A program made the translations under genes and the position numbers. A stretch of DNA of 14,485 bases from Paracoccaceae bacterium (GTDB lineage: Bacteria; Pseudomonadota; Alphaproteobacteria; Rhodobacterales; Rhodobacteraceae), in NCBI GenBank assembly GCA_004566265.1, contig SPLB01000347.1:1-14485 (forward strand), given 5' to 3'. This document shows positions 8,886-14,485 of this stretch, one piece after another (position 1 is the stretch's first letter; the number at the start of each line of letters is the position of its first letter). The notes beneath the pieces were generated by a model, which searched no databases, was not told where the DNA came from, and saw only the letters and a list, made by a program, of their open reading frames with translations.

Positions 8886-9587
8886 ATGAGACTGGATCTG
8901 CTTGAGCGCCTGTTCTGCCCTAGCTGGTATCGGGCAGAAAATCCCGATGTGGCGCATTTTGCGGGCACGCCTTTTGAACATTACAGCTGTTTCGGCTGGC
9001 GGGATGGGCGCGAGGTGCACCCGCTGTTTGACCGCGCCTATTACCTGGCCCAGAGCCCCGATTGCGTGGCCGAAGATGACGAACCCCTCAGTCATTATCT
9101 GACGGTGGGCTGGCGCGCCCTGCGCAGCCCGCATCCGGGGTTCGACCCGATCTGGTATCTGCGCCACAATCCCGAGGTCCTGCTGATGGATCGGGACCCC
9201 TGGCTACACTATATCGACGAGGGCTGGCGCCGTGGCGCAAGCCCGCATCCCCTGTTTGATACGCCCTGGTATCTGGCAAGCTACCCGGATGTGGCCGCAG
9301 CGGATCTGGAACCGCTGGACCACTATCTGCGGGTGGGCTGGAAGGAGAGGCGCAGCCCGCATCCGCTGTTTTCCGGTCAATGGTACAGCGAGGCCCATGG
9401 GCTGGACGACAGGCAGAACCCCTGGCTGCATTATATTACAACCGGCTGGCGTGCAGGGCTTGCCCCCAATGTGCGTTTTGACAGTGGCTGGTACCATGAT
9501 CAGTATTTGGACGCCTGGACCCCACTGTGTGATCCGCTGGTGCATTATCTGGAGGAGGGCTGGCGTGCCGGGTTTCTGCCCCATCCC
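8886..9587 (+). repeat. Six tandem ~38-residue repeats at the N-terminus of the large glycosyltransferase
   Basis: Units lie at residues 1-46, 47-84, 85-122, 123-160, 161-196 and 197-234. The pattern is F-D-x-x-W/Y-Y-L-x-x-x-P-D/E-V, then P-x-x-H-Y-L-x-x-G-W-R-x-x-x-x-P-H-P. Units 2, 3 and 4 are exactly 38 residues (114 bases). At DNA level the 16-base string GCGCAGCCCGCATCCG is identical at 9122-9137 and 9350-9365, two units apart. Similar repeats occur in other alphaproteobacterial glycosyltransferases and some secreted RTX-type proteins, as far as I recall. Their role is not known to me; binding of carbohydrate or of a partner protein is a guess. Confidence 0.88.
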
Positions 9588-12500
9588 GAGGCGGTGGGGG
9601 AAAACGGGGCCGAAGAGCCGGGCAGCGGCCCGGCGGCGCCGCTGTATCTCGAGCTGACCGACGGGGTGGATCTGACACCCTATCAGGGGGCGGGCGCAGG
9701 AGACCAGCCCGGCCATCAGGATGTGCTGTTCTCTGGGCTGCTGGAACAGGCTGCCTCGGTGCTGCGGGCGGCGGGGGCGGATCTGCGCGCCAGCAGCCAG
9801 CGCGGGCGGATCCTGTTGGTAACCCATGATCTGCAACTGGGCGGCGCGCAGACGGTGCTGCGGCTGTTTGCGGACTGGCTGCTGTCCTCGAGCCGGTTTT
9901 CCGTCGGGATTGTCGCCGTCAAAGGCGGGCGGTTCCGCCGGGACTTCGAACAGATTGCCCCGGTCTTTGTGCTGGAGGAACATCCTGAAGCGCGCCGGGC
10001 GGCGGCACTGGCGGACTGGGCCGGCGAGGGGGATAGAGAAGACGCGGTCAAAGCGGTCTTTGTCAATTCCGTGGCCTCTGGCAGTTTCCTCAAATATTGG
10101 CGACAAGACTGCCCCAGCGTGGCCTTTATCCACGAGCTGCCCCAGATCCTGGCACAATATGCCGATGAGGTGGATCTGGTGCGCAGCCGTTGCGATCATG
10201 TGGTCTGTGGTGGCCCTGATGTTTATGCAGCACTTGGCGGTGAGTTTGGCTTTGACCCGGCGCGGCTGACCTCGGCCTATAGCTTTATCGAAGCCCGCCC
10301 GCCTGAAGAAGACGCCCATGCCCGCCAGCGCCGCCGCCGCGAGGCCCGTGCCGCGCTGGGGGTGGCCGAGAGCCGAATTCTGGTGATGGGCTGTGGCGTG
10401 CTGCACTGGCGCAAATCGCCGGATAAATTCATCGAAACCGCCCAGGCGGTTCTGGCGGCGGGGCTGGATGCGGAATTTGTCTGGCTTGGTGGAGGCTCGG
10501 ATCTGGACGCCTGTCTGGAGCAGGTGCGCGCTGCTGGGCTGGAGGAGAGAGTGCGCTTTACCGGCTATGAGCCTGATGTGGCGGGCAAACTGGCGGCGGC
10601 GGATATTTTCCTGCTGTCCAGTCAGGAAGACCCTTTCCCGCTGGTGGCGCTTTATGCAGCACAGGCGGGCGCGGCGCTGGTCTGTTTCAAAGATGCCGGT
10701 GGGATTGCCGATTTTGTCCAGACCGGCAGCGGCACGGCGGTGGAGTTCATGAATATTGCCGCCATGTCCGAGGCGGTTCTGGCCTATGGGCGCGATGCAG
10801 AGCTGCGGGCGCGCACGGGCAAGATTGGCCGGGAACAGGTAGCGCGCAAACATACCGTCAATGCGGTGGGGCCGCTGCTCCTGGACCGTTTGCGGCAGGT
10901 GGCAGGGCTGGCGCCCGAGGTCAGCGTGGTGCTGCCCAATTATAATTACGAGGCCTATTTGCCGCAGCGGCTCGACAGTATCGTGGCGCAGAGCTTTCAG
11001 GATTTTGAACTGATCCTGCTGGATGATGCCTCGCCTGATGGGTCCGCTGCCATCCTGCGCGACTTTGCCAAAACCCGGGCCGCCACGCAGGTGGTGATCA
11101 ATCAGGAAAACTCCGGTTCGCCTTTTGTGCAGTGGCTGAAGGGCATGGAGCTGGCCCGCGCTGAGGTGATCTGGCTGGCCGAAGCTGATGACTGGTGCGA
11201 GCCCGAGCTGCTGGCCACTCTGCTGCCGCGGTTTGACAATCGCAATCTTCGGCTGGCCTCGGCGGCCTCGGTGCCGGTGCGCGCCGATGGCAGCGTCATT
11301 GGCAATTACAGCGATCTTTATCTGGACCGGATCAATCCGGGGCGTTGGCGGCAGGATTTTACCGCCACCGACCATGAAGAAGCCTGTCAGGGGTTGGGCA
11401 TCGCCAATACGATTCCCAATGCCAGCGCTGTGCTGATGCGCCGCTTTAACCCGGATCCGGCCTTTGTCGCCGCGGTGTCCGCCATGCGGCTTTGTGGGGA
11501 TTGGTACTTCTACATCCGCGCCATGAAGGGTGGCGAGGTCGGGTTTTCGGCCACGCCGCTGAACTATCACCGCCGCCACGACAGCACCGTGACCAATCGT
11601 CTGGAAGGCTCGCAGCGGTATTTCGAGGAACTGGCCGAGGTGCGCGGCTATGTGGCGCGCACCTATGTGCAGGACGGAGCAGCTCAGGAGCGGATCGGCA
11701 CGTTTCTGGAGCAGGACCTGACCCGGTTCGGGGTTGCGGATCGCGGCAGTCTGCCGCCAGTGGCGGCGCCTGCAAAGGCTCTGCCGACATTGGCGGTGAT
11801 TGCCCCTGATCTCAGCCCCGGCGGTGGGCAGATGTTTGCAGTCTCACTGGCCAATGAATGGCACCGCCGCGGCGGGCGTGTGGTGTTGGTCAATGCCGGC
11901 AACCAGCCCAGCCACCCGGCGGTGGTGGCAAAACTCAGCTCTGAGGTGGCGCTGTTCGAGACTGGGGACGCAGGGTTCGATCTGGCGCAGATCGTGCAGC
12001 GCTATGATGTGGATCTGATCCATTCCAATATTTGGTGGGCGGATGCGCTGGTGGACAGCTGGCGCGACCATCTGCCTGCGGCGCTGCCCTGGGTTGTCAC
12101 CATGCATGGCTGCCACGAAACCTTGTTGAAACATCCGGGCATTGATCGCGGTTTTGTCGAGAAGATGACCCGGATGATCGCGCGGGTGGATGCCTGGGTC
12201 TATCTGGCAGATAAGAATATTGCCGTCTTTGATCAGCTCCCCCGGCCCGAACGTCTGCTGTGCATTCCCAATGGAATGGCGGAAGAGCCGATAAATGTGG
12301 CTCTAAATCGGGAAGATCTGGGTCTGCGGGCAGAATCCGTGGTCTTTTGTCTGGCGGCGCGCGGCATTGCCTCCAAGGGTTGGCATGCGGCGGTGGGGAT
12401 GATCGCCGCGCTTAATGCCGAAGGCCATGCGGCGGATCTGATTCTGTGTGGTGAAGGCCCTGCCGCAGAGGATATCCGCGCCCAGGCGCCTGCCCATGTT

Positions 12501-12917
12501 GTGCTGACCGGGCAGGTGTCCAATGTGCAGGATTATTTTGCCCTCGCAGATGTTGGGATTCTGCCCAGCACCTTTGTCGGCGAAAGCCTGCCGTTGTCGC
12601 TGATCGAGATGACCGCCAAAGGCCTGCCTTTGATCGCATCAGACCTGGGGGAGATCCCGTCGATCATCGGGCAGGGCGAGACAGCGGCGGGGCTGCTGGT
12701 GCCTGTGCAATGGGATCCGGCGCAGCCCAGTCTGGATATGGCGGCGTTTCTGGCTGCCGCGCGTCAGCTGATGGACGCGGACCTGCGGGCGCAGATGGGC
12801 GCAAATGCACAGGCGCGGTTCGCGGCAGAGTTCCGGATTGACCGCATGGTCGATCGCTACAGTGCGCTGTATGAAGATCTGGGCGCAGCCGACTGGAAGC
12901 AGACACGTTGGAAGTAA
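8886..12917 (+). CDS. Three-module glycosyltransferase (GT-B + GT2 + GT-B) with N-terminal WY/HY-GW repeats
   Basis: A 1343-residue protein likely to build the polysaccharide chain in the cytoplasm. Order seen: six tandem repeats of about 38 residues (1-234); a linker (235-305); a first GT-B domain (about 308-675) with THDLQLGGAQ (313-322), GVLHWRKSPDKF (504-515) and EDPFPLVALYAAQAG (581-595); a GT2 GT-A domain (about 677-905) with VSVVLPNYNYEAYL (679-692), LLDDASPDGS (711-720), AEADDW (765-770) and GDWYFY (871-876); then a second GT-B domain (about 968-1330) with PGGGQ (978-982), IHSNIWW (1045-1051), ARGIASKGW (1158-1166), CGEGP (1188-1192) and the EX7E pair Glu1233/Glu1241. In the first GT-B the expected Glu before the AA-x-x-G turn is Tyr590, so that module may be inactive or altered. 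The start has a purine-rich AAGGGGG just upstream and follows the previous stop by 11 bases. Each domain is firm; substrates are unknown. Confidence 0.88.
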   Translation: MRLDLLERLFCPSWYRAENPDVAHFAGTPFEHYSCFGWRDGREVHPLFDRAYYLAQSPDCVAEDDEPLSHYLTVGWRALRSPHPGFDPIWYLRHNPEVLLMDRDPWLHYIDEGWRRGASPHPLFDTPWYLASYPDVAAADLEPLDHYLRVGWKERRSPHPLFSGQWYSEAHGLDDRQNPWLHYITTGWRAGLAPNVRFDSGWYHDQYLDAWTPLCDPLVHYLEEGWRAGFLPHPEAVGENGAEEPGSGPAAPLYLELTDGVDLTPYQGAGAGDQPGHQDVLFSGLLEQAASVLRAAGADLRASSQRGRILLVTHDLQLGGAQTVLRLFADWLLSSSRFSVGIVAVKGGRFRRDFEQIAPVFVLEEHPEARRAAALADWAGEGDREDAVKAVFVNSVASGSFLKYWRQDCPSVAFIHELPQILAQYADEVDLVRSRCDHVVCGGPDVYAALGGEFGFDPARLTSAYSFIEARPPEEDAHARQRRRREARAALGVAESRILVMGCGVLHWRKSPDKFIETAQAVLAAGLDAEFVWLGGGSDLDACLEQVRAAGLEERVRFTGYEPDVAGKLAAADIFLLSSQEDPFPLVALYAAQAGAALVCFKDAGGIADFVQTGSGTAVEFMNIAAMSEAVLAYGRDAELRARTGKIGREQVARKHTVNAVGPLLLDRLRQVAGLAPEVSVVLPNYNYEAYLPQRLDSIVAQSFQDFELILLDDASPDGSAAILRDFAKTRAATQVVINQENSGSPFVQWLKGMELARAEVIWLAEADDWCEPELLATLLPRFDNRNLRLASAASVPVRADGSVIGNYSDLYLDRINPGRWRQDFTATDHEEACQGLGIANTIPNASAVLMRRFNPDPAFVAAVSAMRLCGDWYFYIRAMKGGEVGFSATPLNYHRRHDSTVTNRLEGSQRYFEELAEVRGYVARTYVQDGAAQERIGTFLEQDLTRFGVADRGSLPPVAAPAKALPTLAVIAPDLSPGGGQMFAVSLANEWHRRGGRVVLVNAGNQPSHPAVVAKLSSEVALFETGDAGFDLAQIVQRYDVDLIHSNIWWADALVDSWRDHLPAALPWVVTMHGCHETLLKHPGIDRGFVEKMTRMIARVDAWVYLADKNIAVFDQLPRPERLLCIPNGMAEEPINVALNREDLGLRAESVVFCLAARGIASKGWHAAVGMIAALNAEGHAADLILCGEGPAAEDIRAQAPAHVVLTGQVSNVQDYFALADVGILPSTFVGESLPLSLIEMTAKGLPLIASDLGEIPSIIGQGETAAGLLVPVQWDPAQPSLDMAAFLAAARQLMDADLRAQMGANAQARFAAEFRIDRMVDRYSALYEDLGAADWKQTRWK

Positions 12918-12929
12918 ACGGGCCACAAC

Positions 12930-12934
12930 AGGAG
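12930..12934 (+). promoter_or_regulatory. Ribosome-binding site deciding the start at 12940
   Basis: AGGAG sits 5 bases before ATG 12940, and the encoded protein then begins directly with the family P-loop strand. The frame stays open further upstream to 12805, but that extension would overlap the preceding gene by more than 100 bases and adds no recognisable sequence. Confidence 0.8.
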
Positions 12935-12939
12935 AGCGC

Positions 12940-14235
12940 ATGAGGCTTTTGCTACATATCGGGACGGAGAAGACCGGGACCACGCTGTTGCAGGACTGGC
13001 TGTATGCCAATCGCTCGGCGCTGTCGGCCCAGGGGGTGTTTCTGAGCCAGATCATGGAGATCCCCAACAACCGCAAGTTTGTGGCCTATTTCCAGTCCAA
13101 TGTGGATGATTACACCTGCAACCTTGGGATCAAGACCCCTGAGGGCAAGGCGGCCCTATTTGCAGGCTATGGCGCTGCGCTGGAGGCTGAACTGGCTGCC
13201 GCGCGCCCTGATCACCATACGATGGTGATCACCTCGGAACACTTCCACAGTCGGCTGATCAACCCTCGTGATATCGCCACTTTGGCGGAATATCTGCGCG
13301 CCTGTTTCAGCGAAATTCGGGTGCTGTGTTATTTCCGCGAACAGGCCAGCCTGCGCGAAAGCCTCTACTCCACCGCTCTGCGCCATGACGAAACCGGACC
13401 GCTGTCAGACTATGACGCCGGGATCGGACTGGAGGATTATTACTATAACTGCCACGCGATTGCCTCCCGCTGGGCGGAGGCCTTTGGCCAGGAGGTCCTG
13501 CTGTGCCGGGTCTATGACCGGGCCCGCTTTGTGGATCAGGATATTCGTCGGGATTTCCTGGCTGCCCTGTCGCAAGGATTTGCCCCGGGAGAGGCGCCGC
13601 TCCTTTATCCGGCGCAATTGGATTTTTCGCACAGTTCCTCCAATGAGAGCCTGAGTCCACTGCAGGGGCGGTTGTTTCAGGGGATCAATCGGGGCGTGCC
13701 ATTTATGGTGGGGCAGGGGGAGGCCAACCGGGCGAACTGGTTTCTGAAAGCGGAGGCCCTGCACTGTAAGACACTGATCCGGGGCAGGATGCAGGATGGC
13801 GCCACCGATCAGAGCCGCCGCGAAATTGCGGCGCGTTTTGCCGCCAGCAATCAGCAGTTCTTTGCGACCTTCCTGCCGGGGGAACCCGGATTTGATCAGC
13901 CTGCGACGGATCCGGGCGTTGCTGAACCTCCCGCAGAAGAGACCGGGCGCGCGGTGTCTGTCGGGGCGCAGACATTTGACCTGTCGGAGGTCGGCGATAT
14001 TGTTGAGGACCTCGGCGCTCGGTTCAGTACCTCTCTGGGCTTCCGTCTGATGTGGGAGGAAGAGGCGCTGATGCTGCGGGATGTGGCCATGAAATACGAC
14101 AGTGGGGCCGTGTTGAGCCGCGAAGAGGCTCTGGCGCTGATGCGTATGGCCCAGCGGATGCGTCCGCACGGCCCCGTCATCAATCGCAAGATTGCCGACT
14201 GGGAGAGTGAACAGGCAAATGAGGTGGCCCAGTGA
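12940..14235 (+). CDS. Sulfotransferase-fold protein
   Basis: A 431-residue predicted PAPS-dependent sulfotransferase-like protein, cytoplasmic, with no signal peptide. Seen: the P-loop strand and loop at the extreme N-terminus, LLLHIGTEKTGTTLLQDWL (3-21); MVITSEHFHSRL (95-106), carrying the conserved Ser-Glu; and the 3'-phosphate-binding motif VLCYFREQASLRESLYS (128-144), with Arg133 and Ser137/141. The C-terminal tail holds a Pro/Glu-rich linker (about 315-345) and a helical region ending in LMRMAQRMRPHGPVINRKI (400-418). The start is fixed by AGGAG at 12930. It begins 22 bases after the large glycosyltransferase and overlaps the next gene by 4 bases, so it is translationally tied into the operon. 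It belongs to a different branch from the 7459 protein (E-K-T-G-T-T versus M-H-R-S-G-T-S loops) and is closer in style to the 4798-5919 protein. Acceptor unknown. Confidence 0.8.
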   Translation: MRLLLHIGTEKTGTTLLQDWLYANRSALSAQGVFLSQIMEIPNNRKFVAYFQSNVDDYTCNLGIKTPEGKAALFAGYGAALEAELAAARPDHHTMVITSEHFHSRLINPRDIATLAEYLRACFSEIRVLCYFREQASLRESLYSTALRHDETGPLSDYDAGIGLEDYYYNCHAIASRWAEAFGQEVLLCRVYDRARFVDQDIRRDFLAALSQGFAPGEAPLLYPAQLDFSHSSSNESLSPLQGRLFQGINRGVPFMVGQGEANRANWFLKAEALHCKTLIRGRMQDGATDQSRREIAARFAASNQQFFATFLPGEPGFDQPATDPGVAEPPAEETGRAVSVGAQTFDLSEVGDIVEDLGARFSTSLGFRLMWEEEALMLRDVAMKYDSGAVLSREEALALMRMAQRMRPHGPVINRKIADWESEQANEVAQ

Positions 14236-14485
14236 AGGTTCTCGTCATTGGCGGCTGCGGCTTCATCGGCTCTCATGTTGTGGATGAGTTGCTGGGCGCA
14301 GGCCGCCAGCTTCGGGTGCTGGACCGCCGCCCCGAGGTGTTTCGTCCGCCGCTGTCGGGGGTCGATTATGTCCAGGGGGATCTGTCGGATACGGCGCAGC
14401 TCTATGAGGCGCTTTCAGGGGTCGAGGCTGTGGTGCATCTGGCGTCGACCACGGTGCCCGCCACATCCAACATGGATCCAGTTGC
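14232..14485 (+). CDS. NAD-dependent epimerase/dehydratase, GalE-like (3' end beyond window)
   Basis: The first 84 codons of an extended short-chain dehydrogenase/reductase that runs off the right edge. Starting from GTG at 14232 the protein begins MKVLVIGGCGFIGSHVVDEL, with the Rossmann NAD-binding GGxGxxGxxxx motif (residues 7-14) in the form GGCGFIGS; then LRVLDRR (the end of strand 2, where the acidic residue binds the NAD ribose), YVQGDLSD (about 48-55), and VEAVVHLAST (about 64-73), the strand before the NAD diphosphate region. This matches nucleotide-sugar epimerases such as UDP-glucose/GlcNAc 4-epimerase, but other sugar epimerases or dehydratases cannot be excluded because the catalytic Y-x-x-x-K lies outside the window. 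The GTGA overlap with the preceding stop indicates translational coupling, and GAGG at 14221-14224 is a plausible ribosome-binding site. In context it may supply UDP-galactose for Glf. Confidence 0.85.
   Translation, partial: MKVLVIGGCGFIGSHVVDELLGAGRQLRVLDRRPEVFRPPLSGVDYVQGDLSDTAQLYEALSGVEAVVHLASTTVPATSNMDPV

Noticed and set aside
9122..9365. A 16-base direct repeat as a mobile-element or recombination site
   Set aside because: The two copies lie exactly two protein-repeat units apart in the same reading frame and are explained by duplication of the coding repeat.
9204..11579. A 791-codon open frame on the minus strand
   Set aside because: It is entirely antisense to the large glycosyltransferase, whose domains are clear. 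The antisense product is rich in Arg, His, Gln and Pro and shows no motif.
12805..12939. A 45-codon N-terminal extension of the third sulfotransferase-like gene
   Set aside because: It overlaps the end of the preceding gene, and a strong AGGAG at 12930 points to ATG 12940, which puts the P-loop strand at the N-terminus as in the family.

Overview
The window reads as part of a capsule or surface-polysaccharide locus from a GC-rich alphaproteobacterium. A marine Rhodobacterales member (Phaeobacter/Ruegeria/Roseobacter type) is my best guess from gene content, protein style and base composition; this is inference without a database search. Every substantial gene looks intact except the two cut by the window edges. 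No tRNA, rRNA, CRISPR array, insertion sequence or phage gene was seen.

Layout. (1) Bases 1-2885 carry the export machinery. The N-terminal part of a KpsM/Wzm-type ABC-2 permease runs leftward off the window. Divergent from it are a KpsE/Wzz-type inner-membrane polysaccharide co-polymerase and a KpsT-type ATPase. (2) Bases 2948-5919 form a leftward pair: a sulfotransferase-fold protein followed by a GlfT2-like galactofuranosyltransferase. It converges with kpsT across a strong hairpin. (3) From 6180 to the end is a rightward operon: glf (UDP-galactopyranose mutase), a sulfotransferase-fold protein with a coiled-coil tail, a 1343-residue multidomain glycosyltransferase (six short repeats, then GT-B, GT-A and GT-B domains), another sulfotransferase-fold protein, and the start of a GalE-like NAD-dependent epimerase overlapping it by 4 bases.

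How the genes may work together. The GalE-like epimerase could make UDP-galactopyranose. Glf converts that to UDP-galactofuranose, and the GlfT2-like enzyme could polymerise or attach galactofuranose. The large glycosyltransferase would add further sugars with two or three active sites on one chain. The three sulfotransferase-fold proteins suggest a sulfated product, and KpsM/T/E would export it across the inner membrane. The combined proposal, a sulfated galactofuranose-containing capsule, is inference. The individual family assignments rest on visible motifs.

The most interesting items are the three-module glycosyltransferase, whose first GT-B module seems to lack the usual sugar-nucleotide-binding glutamate; the galactofuranose-plus-sulfotransferase gene combination; and the separation of the permease gene from the other export genes.
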